From Mytilus californianus (lineage: Eukaryota; Mollusca; Bivalvia; Mytilida; Mytilidae), in contig NW_026262593.1 in NCBI RefSeq assembly GCF_021869535.1, positions 52,750,318-52,814,317 on the forward strand: a stretch of DNA of 64,000 nt. Reading direction: 5' to 3'. Shown piece after piece: positions 43,862 to 55,676 of the stretch; position 1 is the stretch's first letter, and each line of letters starts with the position of its first letter. The notes below the pieces were generated by a model. The model was given only the letters and a program-made list of their open reading frames with translations. It did not search any database and was not told the origin of the DNA. Made by a program: the position numbers and the translations under genes.

Positions 43862-46351
43862 GTAAGTACGAATAATAGACATAAGAAAAAGTAAACATTG
43901 GGACTGCTTATATTGTGTAAAAAATGATAACAACACTTTTTTTAAATTTCATGCGTCCAAAGAGCTTTTATATTTAATAAAATTTAATATCCGTCAAAAG
44001 ACATAGAAATTGATAGTGTGAATACGATCAAATCAAACAAAACAGTGTCATCAAATAAATGATTATAAGTAATAAAGATTATGCAAAATAATCGAATCTA
44101 ACTTTTGTAAAGGTGTTATATGTGCTAATACTTTGATTGTTAACGAACATGGAAATCTACTTTACTGATAGAAGAAATATTGAACATATACATGGGCACA
44201 AATCTGACCAGTGTTTCTGGAATATTAAAAACTATCCAAGATACCGAGTTTATGATTTATTACGCCAGCTCCACGTTTCGCTTACATCAGACTCATTAAT
44301 GGCACTTGAAGCAAAACAGATTGAAAGTAAAATGATTTGATAGATTCGTCCTAATAAAAGAAAGACAACTCTTAATTTCAAAAGTATTTTATCGTTTATT
44401 ACAAATCTGTAAAACTTTTGTCAAATTTATAAAACTATTTTAATCAAAACACTTTTTTGAAATAGGCCTTAACAAATGTCAGGACTGTGACAGTCTATTG
44501 TGCCGATGGTAAACATTCAAAAACTAATCAAAACATGTATAAATAGTGATTGTAGACGATAAGTTGATATTCGGTAAATAACTATTTCAATCAAAACACT
44601 CGTTTTGGAATTGGCCTTATCAAAAGTTAGGACTGTGGCAGTCGATCGTCCCGATGTTAAACTTTTAAAACTAAGCAAAACATGTATAGATAGTAATTGT
44701 AGACGATGAAATGACATTTGGTAAATAACTATTCCGACCAAAACACTTGTTTTGGAATAGGCCTATATCAAAAGTCAGGGCTGTGAAACTAGATCGACCC
44801 GATGGTAAACTTTCAAAAACTAAGCAAAACATGTATAGATAGTGATTGTAGACTATAAGTTGACATTTGGTTAAAAGCTATTTCAATCAAAACACTTGTT
44901 TTGTAATAGGCCTTATCAAATGCCAGGACTGTGAAACTGGATCGTCCCGATGAGGCAGTCCAAAAACTAAGCAAAACATATATAAATATTGATTTTAGAC
45001 GATAAGTTGACATTTGGTAAATGTTCTCCGAGATATTTTGGATAATTAATGCTTTCATTTGAAAAAGAGGTAATAGATAGTGACATATTGCTCTATGTAG
45101 TCATAAAATCTTTCTCAACAGATATCATATGTCTGCTGTATGTATTGATGACTAACCGCTTTTTGTATATTGTATTTTGCAACGTTCAATTAACAATCTT
45201 TGTTGATAAACCATTTTATTCCATTTAAAATACGTTAAATGAATATAAGTGCACGAAACATTTTTATGAATTATTGACGAAATTTTGTGAACATCTAATT
45301 ACTTTGAAGAGACCTATTAGATGACTGTTTTAGGTTCGATACCTGAGAATAAGTCTAAGGTTCAACGACATTATCAACATTACTTGTTCCATTTGATTTA
45401 TGACTTATTAAACTACTGAAAGTGTCTTCGAATCGTGATATTTTAAATCAAGAAGCGTCAGGCAGTGCAGAAATCCATATACCATTTAACCGTGTATATC
45501 AAGAAAAAAAACTTTCATTTTCAATATAAAAAAGAACAATAATTTTGACATGTTAATGGATAAATTTATTAAAATTAGAATGATAAGTAAACATATTTTT
45601 TACTGAACGGTCATTTTGTAAAATTTTAACCAGTTTTCAAAGACTGCACGATTGTTTATGTATAAATTTCGAACAACAAGAGTCACAAGTAAATATATCT
45701 TAAACTGAATCGATAGTTGTGATCGAAACATATTTAAAAAATCTGAAGCATTAATAAGTCAGTAATGTTAAGTCTTTCATTCAATTTTCAAACATATTCA
45801 CTGCGGTCAATTGAGTAGTGTTCATTCATTTAACGTGCAGTCATTTATATCAGCTCAGTTTGATTTCAGAATGTTCTGTATCTGTTATGTACATGTACCT
45901 GTGCAAATCATTGTTATCTGAACTGTCAGAAAAGTGACTAAATGGTAAAAGATTGAGCAAAACATCGATGAAGTACAAGATTTACTAACATCTTAAAATA
46001 ATTAAAACGATAAAGCTAAATCTATCTGCAATACTTTTTTCATACTTATTTTATAATGCTAAATGGGATGAAGAAGAACCCTCTTATTTTTGTGTCAGTA
46101 AAACAAAGGTCAGAATCGGCTATTTGGTTAGGGAAAACGTTTGGTTTCCGAATGTTATCTTTCGAACCATGTGTCCAACTTTTACCTCACTTTATTTGAC
46201 AAATCCCCGTAGAATGATGAACACCCCTAATGATTTGGGGTTAACAGATTAAGGGTAAAGGTCACAACAACTATTGATAGACTTATTAATATTTTCATAA
46301 AATTTGTCTACATGCAAATATTTTTGTTTTCATCTTTAATTTTTTTTATAG
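43862..46351. other. Intron 2 of the reeler gene
   Basis: GTAAGT ... TTTTTTTATAG. Holds the 147-bp tandem array at 44435-45025. Two minus-strand frames inside it are products of the array. Confidence 0.75.
44435..45025. repeat. 147-bp tandem repeat, four copies, in intron 2
   Basis: Units begin CTATTTCAATCAAAACAC near 44435, 44582, 44729 and 44878 (spacings 147, 147, 149). Each continues GTTTTGGAATAGGCC, AGGACTGTG, GATCGTCCCGATG, AAACTAAGCAAAACATGTAT and AGTTGACATTTGGTAA. Confidence 0.92.
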
Positions 46352-46428
46352 CGCCACAGTTGTAAAACAATACAATGAATATTGGGTAGATGTACGCTCG
46401 CCGAATGTAACAGGAATCGGATTTCAAG
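46352..46428 (+). CDS. Secreted reeler-domain protein, exon 3
   Basis: A 77-bp exon between TATAG and GTAATC, entering in phase 2 and leaving in phase 1. Encodes residues 169-195: ATVVKQYNEYWVDVRSP, then NVTGIGFQ. The FVAT...YWVDVRSP strand is the closing strand of the reeler domain. Asn187 is in a sequon (NVT). Confidence 0.9.
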
Positions 46429-47008
46429 GTAATCATTTCTTTATTGATTAATATATTGAAAAGGTATCCTGTCAATTTCACTTACTACTAAATCCAAATC
46501 GTCAAAGATGAAAAATAGAAAAAAATACAAACAGAGTCCGACAATAAACAAAATAAAGTCATTTGAGAAAAAGTGATGCACAAAAATTTTTATAAGTTAG
46601 CTAATCATGCATACACTGTTGTTTTCATTAAAAAATAACACCTCACATCTCAGTCGATTTACTAATTTAAAAATCGGTGTTTACAGTAGTTGCCTAAGTT
46701 CATTTCACTTATCTTAAATGCATTGAAAGGTTTGCTGTATCTGTAATCAGCAGATAAACCGAGTGTCAGTTGGTCTAATCATGTAATTATCAAAATATAT
46801 AGACACTGATACATTGTCCCTGTATAACGTGAAGTAAACATATATGTAAGATAAACTACGTTTTATTTATTCGTTTAAGATTTTCTAAGAAGTATAGCCC
46901 TTTTTTTCCCGGAATGCATGAAGGACCCACATTAAGTTGTGTTGATGAAACAAATTAGTGTATTTTAGTGAGGCTTTAATTCATTTATTTTAAATGTTGT
47001 TTTCATAG
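46429..47008. other. Intron 3 of the reeler gene
   Basis: GTAATC ... TTTTCATAG, 580 bp, AT-rich, no repeat recognised. Confidence 0.75.
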
Positions 47009-47098
47009 GACAGCGAGGAATTTTGTGCCAGCTTTACAACGATCCATTTAACACAGGAATCCAACAGGAAGTCATCAGATTACTGCAGCAGCAGCAGC

Positions 47099-47133
<35 letters not shown>

Positions 47134-47169
47134 CCACAACAACAACAACCACAACGCACAGCTGGATAA
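47009..47169 (+). CDS. Secreted reeler-domain protein, exon 4 and stop
   Basis: Encodes residues 195-247: QRGILCQLYNDPFNTGIQQE, then VIRLL and a glutamine tail of 16 Q, P, four Q, P, Q, RTAG, TAA. The tail is written with four CAG then CAA codons, so it is a CAR repeat likely to vary in length between alleles. Cys201 is the fourth cysteine. A low-complexity Q tail is not part of the usual reeler domain. Confidence 0.9.
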
Positions 47170-47815
47170 TTGATTGATCAAAATGAGGACTAAAGATGTA
47201 TAGGAAATTTGGCAAACAAATAACGATTGCGTTTTAAAGACATACTACATAGATTAAAACGGATTAGAATATTGGTTATTTAATTGTAATGAATGCTAAA
47301 ATTGCTTACAGATGAATCAGTGCTTTTAAACTTGATCTGAAAAAGAACATTTAAAATATGTTCATGTTGATTCTGTATAATAGGAATTTATTAAAAAAAT
47401 ATATTAAAGTAATGAACACTTTAGACAAAAACGGCCAATACGATGTACGTGCGGAACCCTGATTTTTTTTTTCTTTTTAAAAAAAAAACAACATTTTTTT
47501 TCTATATAAAAGTTCTACCAAATATGCTACTTATATGCAATCTCCACAAATCTCTGATGAAATTCTGTAATCACCATTTTGTACTTGCATCCGGATCACG
47601 TGGTCAAAATTACATCCTCGTCTGTTTGGTGATAACACTTGGTCAATTACGGTACGGGTGCAATGACTAAAGTTTATTTTAATGACGCAGTTTTTATATT
47701 TATGAAGTATATTATTGGAAATGACGAGTCTTGTTAGGCAGGGTATTATATTTGTTTAAGTTTTAACAGTACAATTATACTTATTTGTGTTTCAATAAAC
47801 GCAATTTTAGGTTGA
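47170..47815 (+). other. Presumed 3' UTR of the reeler gene
   Basis: AT-rich, with stop codons in all frames soon after TAA. Ends at a candidate poly(A) site. Alternative earlier sites are possible because A-rich hexamers are common here. Confidence 0.55.
47794..47799 (+). promoter_or_regulatory. Candidate polyadenylation signal AATAAA
   Basis: Canonical hexamer ~625 bp after the stop codon, followed ~15-20 bp later by an A-run at 47815-47824. In AT-rich DNA such matches also occur by chance. Confidence 0.45.
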
Positions 47816-47824
47816 AAAAAAAAA

Positions 47825-48925
47825 TGTTTTATATGTATAAAATAAAACTTTAAACTTTTAAGTTCTTGTTTTTTAAAAGCATGTTCCAACCATGTCAAAC
47901 ATCAAAGCATAGAGAGCTATATTTCATTTGACTTTACGTCGGAAAATGTTTGCCAATAACTGCAAGAATATGAGCGCTTTTCTGGATTTACCTTTTTAAT
48001 ATAGTGTTAAACAATTCAAAAGAGAAAACGAAATGGCCTGACTTGAAGATAGAAAAAACGAAAATGAAATATCAATGGCACACAGCAATCATCGACATTA
48101 AAGTCACATGACTTATAATAAGCTCAGTCTATCGTTTAATGTTTTTTGAAAATAAAGTGATGTTTTTTTTTTATGAAAACTTATAATAAAATAATTTTTC
48201 TAGAATTTCGATTATCTGTAATGCTGTGTTTATAAAAAATAACCAAAAACATAAACGAAACAATAACAAAGAATACCGTTTATGAAAGCAAGCACAAGAA
48301 AAACCTGGTGAAATGAAATCTGTAGTCCTACACTCTGATATTTAATATGTATATAATCAATTTTGATTCGAAGACATGTAATGGTTACAGCATTCAACAC
48401 AACTCTGCAGATCTAAGGAATGTGTTTAGGTTTGTAGATTGGTGGTTATAAGGAATAGATATACAAGGTAATGCAGCGACCATATTTTCTTTTCTCTGAC
48501 ATACAATGCAGTATACTTCGTCGCCACCGTCTGATCAGTATACCTCTGTCAAGCGTTCTACGACTTTAATCGCAGGCGAGGTAAAACGTTTTGTGTGATA
48601 AAATGGAATGAATCATTATATTGGTCCAATTTTTGGTGTTAGATATGAGATGAACAGGGTAAACTTAATCCTGTGGTGGAGAGTCGTTTCATTGGCAATC
48701 ATACTAAATCTTCTTAAATTTATAAATATGCCCTGAACTGTTTGTCCGACAGAAAATAATCCAACAGTTCCTTGAGAAAGTAACTGGCATAGATGTTTCT
48801 GGTTATTCAGTGTGTTCAACATTAAACTAATATTTGTAACTTCATAAGACTTTTGCAATTTAGCACCTGAAATGTTGTAAAACCAGACCTGTTTAATTTT
48901 AAAGAATGTATGTTGACCTGGTTTT
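47825..48925. other. AT-rich stretch with a short R1 scrap
   Basis: GTGGTGGAGAGTCGTTTCATTGGCAATCA at 48670-48700 (seen as two adjoining tracts) is an R1 3' scrap. No gene. Confidence 0.4.
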
Positions 48926-49930
48926 TAGCTCACCTGGCCCTTTTCGCATCACTTGGCGTCCGTCGTCCATCGTCGTCGTCGTCCGTTAAATTTAACAAAA
49001 ATCTTCTCCTCTGAAACTACTGGGCCAAATAAAACCAAACTTGGCCTAAATCGTCCTTATGGTATCTAGTTTAAAATTGTATCCGATGTATCCGATGACC
49101 CCGCCCACGAGTAAAGATGGCCACCATGGCTAAAAATAGATCATTGGGGTAAAATGCAGTTTTTGGCTTATATCTCTGAAACTAAAGCATTTAGAGCAAA
49201 TATGACATTGGTTCAAATGTTCATCAGGTCACGATCTATCTGCCCTGATATTTTCAGACTCATTAGACAACCCGTTCTTGGATTGCTGCCCCTGAGTTGG
49301 TTATTTTAAGGAAATTTTGCAGTTTTTGGTTATTATCTTGAATATTATAATAGATAGAGATAAACTGTAAACAGCAACATTGTTAAGCAAAGTAAGATTT
49401 ACAAATAAGTCAACATGACCAAATTGTCAATTGATCCCATAAGGAGTTATTGCCCTTTAAAATTTTCACAATTTTTCGTAAATTTTTGTAATCTTTTACC
49501 ATTATCTACTCCTCTGAAACCTCTGTGCCAAATTAACCCAAACTTAACCCTAAATCATCCTAAGGGTACCTATTCTTGAAAATGTATCCGATGACCCCCC
49601 TTATCAACCAAGATGGCCGCCATTGTTAAAAATAAAACATAGGGGTTTACTATAAAAGTCTATGGGAAAATTGTAAAAAAAAAAAATTCAAATGGTCACA
49701 ACTTGAAAACTGATTTAAATAATGATAAGGGATCTTCAGTAACTATTGTAAGACTATGATGGGATGACCTGCTTTTAATTTAACTACTGGGCCAAATTAA
49801 ACTAAACTTGGTCTAAATCATTATTGGGGTATCTTATACTATTTATTATGATTTTAACCTTATTTAACATGATTTCCAAAACCACAGTAGATACAGGTGA
49901 GCGACACAGCCTCTTGAGAGCCTCTAGTTT
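48926..49930. mobile_element. ~1-kb TAGCTCACCTGG...CAGGTGAGCGACA element
   Basis: The left end TAGCTCACCTGG pairs with the right ACAGGTGAGC, followed by GACACAGCCTCTTGAGAGCC. The interior has two related blocks (near 48990-49110 and 49505-49620), each with CTCTGAAAC.ACTG.GCCAAAT, AACTT..CCTAAATC.TCCT and CCGATGACCCC, then AAGATGGCC. No coding capacity. This kind of element with CTCACCTGG / AGCCTCTTGAGAGCC ends is widespread in bivalves (recalled, not searched). Confidence 0.7.
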
Positions 49931-50014
49931 TTTTGTTATTTTTGGTGGCTATCTCATTGATGTGTAATACCTGACATCTTCCTTTAGTCATAAACTATCC
50001 TCTATTATAGCAAA
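49931..50014. other. Spacer
   Basis: No feature seen. Confidence 0.4.
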
Positions 50015-50225
50015 AAGTAAAATAACAAAAATACATAACGCCAAAGAAATTTCAAAACGGAAAGACCTTTATCAAACTGCAAAATCAAAGCTCAAACGCA
50101 TCAAATGAATGAAAAACAAACGTCATATTCTTGACTTGGTAATGGCATGTCCTTATGAAGACAATTGTAGATTAAACCTGGTTTTATTTCTTGCGAAACC
50201 TCTCACTTGCATGACAGTCGCATAG
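50015..50225 (+). repeat. R3 repeat
   Basis: AAAAAGTAAAATAACAAAAA, TTCAAAACGGAAAG, CTGCAAAATCAAAGCTCAAA, CATATTCTTGACTTGG and AACCTGGTTTTATTTCTTGC, then ATGACAGTC. Confidence 0.75.
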
Positions 50226-52639
50226 AAGAGTACATGTGATTTATCATTATTAAAGAGACAATTACTAGTCAGACAAATAGTCGTAATGATCTGTTAGGAA
50301 CTTTCCGTATACTTTTCCCAAATAAGTCTCGAACAATCTCCTTACTTACAGATACCTAAAAAAGCTTGCAGTTCAAGGCTAAAATTTTATTTACATGATT
50401 TAGCAGTATTGTGATTTTTTTTATTATAATTAAAGTAACTGATCTGCTTCCTGAAAAAATGAAATTCTCATCTTTGGAAAATATTTAACGTTTTACTCAG
50501 TGCCAGCACTCATTTACACACTGAGTAAGACGGTGACACAATTTGACCCAGATCTGGCTTCTTTCCAAATGCAATTAAGGATTACAACCTCTTATCTACG
50601 GATAACATTACCAAGATGAAACTCGTGAAAAAAACAGCTAAATTATTCACACAAGTTGTAAGGGGGTCCTAAGTTGACCTTTACACACGCGCGATGTCGT
50701 AATATCCATGGACGTAATATCGCATACAATCAAGATTGATACCCACTCAAAATGTTTTTAAATGGTTTAGATATATAAATCCAATGATCCCTATAAAGAG
50801 TCTATTGACTATGCCCAACGCTAGATTTTCTTAAAGCGATCCCTTGGCTATCAAGATACATGGCATTAATGGCGACCATAGATCCAAATAAGGAGATGAC
50901 GTAACTAATGTTGTTATAATTTGTGTCAAATCCCTTTTGTTACTTTTGCAAACAGAATATGTTTAAACTAATCCAAATAAATACTAAAAAAGCTAAGAGA
51001 AAAATAATAGAATAGGTCTGTAGATAGACGAAAAATTACACAAATAAAATGAGTTGAAAAAAAAAATCGGTAAATAGTAGAATTTTTATTTAGGTAGATT
51101 TTTTTAGATATACGGAACAAATGCACTGAAATATATTCTCACGTGATATAAACTCATCATAAATAGCAGGAAAACCACAGTGTGGTTAATATAATAAATT
51201 ATATTATATCAAGTGAATCCAAATATGGATTATATAGGTCTTTTATAGTAAAGGAACCCAAAAATAAACTATACATTAAAATGTAAAAAGAATAAAACAT
51301 GACAAACGAAAAGTTCTTCATTGAAAAATAGGTGTTTTCGGTGTATTGGTGACTTTATTTCCGTACATTTGATTTCTACTTTTAATTTGGAAATTGTATA
51401 TACATGAATATAATTCTAGTAAACATAATATACATAGAAAATTGTTCCCTTCACATGTAGACTCCTTAATACAATATTTGTTAGATTGGCTTTCCTTGTG
51501 TTTTTACTGTTACTCCGAAATGGTTTATTCGAAGATTTAAACGTTTTATATGTTTGCGGGCACTGACGATAGTATTTAAAACTGAAACTATGTATTTAAA
51601 ACAAGTGTAATGTGTGATTTATATTTGATAAACTAGGCTAAACATTTTTTTTATTATTGTAAAGTACGAAACATGGATCGGTCATTAAAATGACATGTCT
51701 GACTCATGTCTTGTTTTAAATTTATTGGAAAAATAAGGATATGCATTCACGATATAATGTTTTTAAATGACATGCTAGTTTTTTTAACAATCATATACAT
51801 ATTTATTTTATAAATATTGTTTTCGTCTGCTTTAGTAGGTGCTTTTCAGTGTGAATGTTAGAACGGCGTTTGTTTATTGTGTAACATTTATTTTTGTATA
51901 TTTTAGTATGTTGTTCTTGCATGGTCAGTAACGAGACATGTTTTCCCGGAGAAAAAACTTGTGTTGCAATTAGTTGCAAGTTATTAACTATATTGACTAG
52001 ACAATTAACCTGCTACTACTTATAAGAAATTATGTCGTCCTATACTTTAATATAGGTTGCTGAACTAAAAAACAGACTCATTTATACATATATTATTTTC
52101 TTATTGAAACTAACGACTAAACAAAGGTTGAGCGTGAAACCTATGGATATTTTAAAATGCTAAAAGATGGTTAATCTTTTTCGTTAGTTGTTTGGGTTAA
52201 CCATATCAAATAAATCGTACACGTGCAGTTTATTTTATGGTGTACTATTTTGAGTTTGCAAAGTTAGAAGCGCAACTTTGTATACATTTCTGTAAATTAA
52301 GCAAATGACAACAACATTTCTGTAAATTAAGCAAATGACAACCCACCGATAAATTCAAAATCTATATTGACCGTTGTAACAAACCGGTCGATGCAGTAAA
52401 CCTTATGCCAATAATTGTTATGTCAATTACTAGTATTAAACTAACTAAGGTTTTCGACTTTCTTTTAAGTGTAACTGAATGAAACATCGTGTTTACCTCG
52501 CATTATAGCCAAACCGCCTCGAAGGTCTCTGAATATCGTGCTCTCTTCAAAATAGAGGGTTTGTTTTGTTCGATGCCCGACCGGGTCAACTAAAAGACTT
52601 AAAAAGTGTTTGTCGTTTTCTAATAAGCACGTGACATTT
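50226..52639. other. AT-rich stretch, no gene recognised
   Basis: Includes a ~28-30-bp tandem duplication near 52285-52342 (ATTTCTGTAAATTAAGCAAA twice) and a short CG-containing tract (ACACGCGCGATGTCGTAATA) at 50684. No exon or RNA recognised. Confidence 0.4.
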
Positions 52640-52850
52640 AAGGGTAAGATCAAAGACTGACCGGCTCGAAGACAGAATAATGTGTTATGTAGGGTGACAT
52701 GTCTCTTTGCGGACTGTCATCTTTCGAAATAGTACATTTAAAATCCGGCTCCGCGTGTCGATCTTGTACAAGGAGAAATAATATTCATATCATAATTAGC
52801 ATATTTTCGTCCTGATATGCATGTGATATTTGTATTGAACTTAAAAAATA
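52640..52850 (+). repeat. R5 repeat, copy 2
   Basis: GGCTCGAAGACAGAATAATG, GGGTGACATGTCTCTTTGCG, AATCCGGCTCCGCGTGTCG, ATAATATTCATATCATAATT and GTCCTGATATGCATG, parallel to 10590-10800. Confidence 0.75.
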
Positions 52851-53439
52851 ACAAGCACTCCATCTCAATATAAACTACATTATTTACATCTCATTTTATT
52901 TTCTCATGATTAAACAGAGTTATCGTTCTTTGAGCAGAAGAAATAAATCTAAATATCTGTAAGGATGATATTGGAGCAAACGTTGTATTACTCAATTGTT
53001 AAACCTAGGTCTGAGTCATTTGTAATTTTGGAACAATAACAAATGTTCACACTAATTTTATCATTAAAGCATTTAAATGTTCTGAAAATTATTTTTGAAA
53101 ACATTTCGACTAAATAACAATTTAGTTGAAAAATAAGAGGCAATCATTATCACTTTTGAATGTCTTAACAAAATCTTTTTTCGAATAATGCAATTAAAGC
53201 CATGACGTTTCTAAGTAGTAAATTTTTTGTCTGATGAAGTAGTGGTTAGATGTTTTGTCATTTTTTTGTACGCAAGTGAACGAAAAGTAATACATTTAGA
53301 CGAACAAACTGTAAAATACTGACAATGCCGTGAAAGTTTTTAAATGTTGGTGCTCGTATTGATATAAAAGTAACACCCCATTAAAAAAGACAGAAAAAAA
53401 ACATTAGAAAAAGACCATCACCAACTTCCCGTTGGAAAA
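52851..53439. other. AT-rich stretch, nothing recognised
   Basis: No supported feature. Confidence 0.4.
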
Positions 53440-53670
53440 TATACAAACAAAAAGTAAAATAACAAAAATAACGAACTCCAAGGAAATTCAAAACGGAAAG
53501 TCCTTCATCAAATGGCAAAATCAAAAGCTCAAACACATCAAACGAATGGACAACAACTGTCATATTCCTGACTTGGAACAGGCGTTTCCTTATGTAAAAA
53601 TGGTGGATTAGACCTGGTTTTATAGCTAGCTATAAAACTTTTCATTTGTATGACAGTCATATAGAATCAT
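53440..53670 (+). repeat. R3 repeat
   Basis: AAAAAGTAAAATAACAAAAA, AACGGAAAGTCCTTCATCAA, ATGGCAAAATCAAAAGCTCA, CATATTCCTGACTTGGAACA and CCTGGTTTTATAGCTAGC. Confidence 0.8.
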
Positions 53671-53689
53671 ATAGAATCCATACTTCAAG

Positions 53690-54720
53690 ACCATCATGTA
53701 TTATTTGTGAAGTTGATACGGAATATTTATAAACAAGGTCTTGGTATCGTTCGATGAAATGTTTTTAGAAAAGAGACGAGACGTTCTTTGACATAGCCCT
53801 GGTTCATCAACTTTCTGCTCAGACACTGGTGACGTTTTATAAAGTCTGAGTAGCAGCTGCAAACTCTTGAATATCGAATAAGCTGGAAAATGTATATCCC
53901 ATATGCAGATGAAGTTGGTATATGACTGCTAAGATGGGGAAATTTATAATTTCAATATTAAAATCATCTCGCGTTTGTCATAGATACTGGTACTCAGATG
54001 AATACTTATGTCAAATTCGATGTATAAGTCTAAAAATAAGACGGAGGAAGCCGTGTCTGTTGATTCTTTAATTTGTAGTTCTGGAGGATATATTAATCAG
54101 AAAAGTTTGGATTGTTAATGGACAGAATATCATCAATATATCTGAATGTGAAATTAAATGATCTGGCTTCTTTGAACTTCTTGTTTTTGATAAGAGTCTG
54201 AAGGATCTCTGACTCTTATGAAAATAAGAATAGGTCGGCAAGAAGAGGCGCACAGTTCATTCCCATAGGGATGCCGACAATTTGTTGAACAAGTCTACCT
54301 CCAAATTCAACAAATATGTTGTCAATAAGAAACTCCAGCATACTGATCACTTATTCCTCTGCGTAGCATGTTTTACCTTTTTATTCACTATTAACAAAAT
54401 ATGCTGTATGGTATCCCAGAGCAATAATAATTTATAGCGTCTTAGAATTAATGTTAGAGAAAGATCGAGATTTAAAATTACTCAGAAGTTCTTTAGAGTT
54501 TTTTAGAATGCACATATGTTTAAACCCACTACGTGAGTAAATAGTTTCACTGTAATACTGAAGACCCTCTTTCACTGCGGACAACATTTTTTGTCAATAG
54601 TCAATTCCTTTGTAGAACATGCAGACAAAGCAGTCACAAATGTGGTGGCGGTATGCCGTACATACTACACGGGCGTTCTTTAGAACGAAATTTTTAATTC
54701 TTCTACATTCAAGTCCGTGC
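53690..54720 (-). pseudogene. Reverse-transcriptase remnant, probably Penelope-like, minus strand
   Basis: Read from 54720 leftwards: VISMLEFLIDNIFVEFGGRL, VQQIVGIPMGMNCAPLLADL, then ESEILQTLIKNKKFKEARSF, catalytic FRYIDDILSINN, then SVLFLDLYIEFD and IYDKREM. The YIDD aspartates are present, but stops follow FLFS and PNFSD and the frame shifts afterwards. GIPMG.NCAPLLADLFL and F.F.YIDDILS.N are motifs of a class of animal RTs I associate with Penelope-like elements, though the class assignment is from memory. No endonuclease (GIY-YIG) domain is visible. Confidence 0.72.
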
Positions 54721-54754
54721 GCTCCACTGAGAGTCATATAGTAAACAATCATAT

Positions 54755-55676
54755 CATAACCATATCACAGCTTAAGTGATCTTCTGAACATTTGAAGGTC
54801 CTTACTATGTATTGGTTACCTAAACTACACAAAAAAACAGTAAAATATCGTTTCATCTCGGCCTCTAGTTAGTGTTCTTCAACTGATCTTTCAGTGCTTT
54901 TAACTAGTTCCTTAACTGCTATCAAAGAACTTATCATTAACTGGCTCATTAACTTTTGTAATAAAATATATGAAAATAGTGGAATTAACTATTTTTGGCG
55001 TGTAAAACATTCTTTTGATGTTTTAGATAAATTATGGGTTTCTGTTGTTCCATTGCTTTCCTGTTGTAGTTGATGTGTTTCCTTCGGTTTTAGTTCGTTA
55101 CCTAGATTTGTTTTCTCTCAATCGATTTATGACTTTTGAACAGCGATATACTACTGTTACCTTTATTTCTTTGCTGGTCCGTTTGATTCTGTTGACAGTT
55201 TTGACTTTTTACACTACACTACCACAAAATCTTATCAAACAAAAGTTTTCTATTTAATCAAATGGTCGTTTGGTAAATCTGAATGCAAATATATTTGCTG
55301 CAACTCATTTAAAGCCTTCTTCTCTGATGAGAAAGGCAAATATGCTAGATATACTTACTGGAGGTGTGATGAGATGATTGAAGCTGTTAATTTTCTCCTT
55401 GATTATATTTATGAACGTTTCGGCAATAAAGTTTATCGACAGGTTGAAGGTATTCCTATGGGCACTAATTGCGCCCCTTAAATAGTAGACTTGTTGTTGT
55501 ATTATTATGAATCACAATTTATGACCAAACTCAGTAAAGAGCTGTTTAAATTGCATTCAATTGATAAATTTAACAACACTTACCATTATCTTTATGATAT
55601 TTTTCCGTTAAATAATCAAGAATTTTCTAAATATACTGCCGAAATTTACCCAAAGGAACTTATTTTAAATAAATCA
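54755..55676 (+). pseudogene. Reverse-transcriptase remnant, probably Penelope-like, plus strand
   Basis: Segments in order: TMYWLPKLHKKTVKYRFISA, LTSSLTAIKELI, NKIYENSGINYFW and DVLDKL. A ~150-bp interruption (55031-55185, T-rich, unrelated) follows. Then FDSVDSFDF, LIKWSFGKSECKYICCNSFK, FFSDEKGKYARYTYWRCDEM, RQVEGIPMGTNCAP, a stop, then DLLLYYYESQFMTKLSK, FNNTYHYLYDIFPLNNQEFS and YTAEIYPKELILNKSK. The catalytic YLDD is YLYD here, so the first catalytic Asp is lost. It ends abruptly where an R1 repeat begins. It is more similar in order to the minus-strand neighbour than to the LINE RT at 15.6 kb. Confidence 0.75.

Noticed and set aside
45325-45350. tRNA T-arm-like tract AGGTTCGATACCT
   Set aside because: No matching acceptor, D or anticodon arms upstream.
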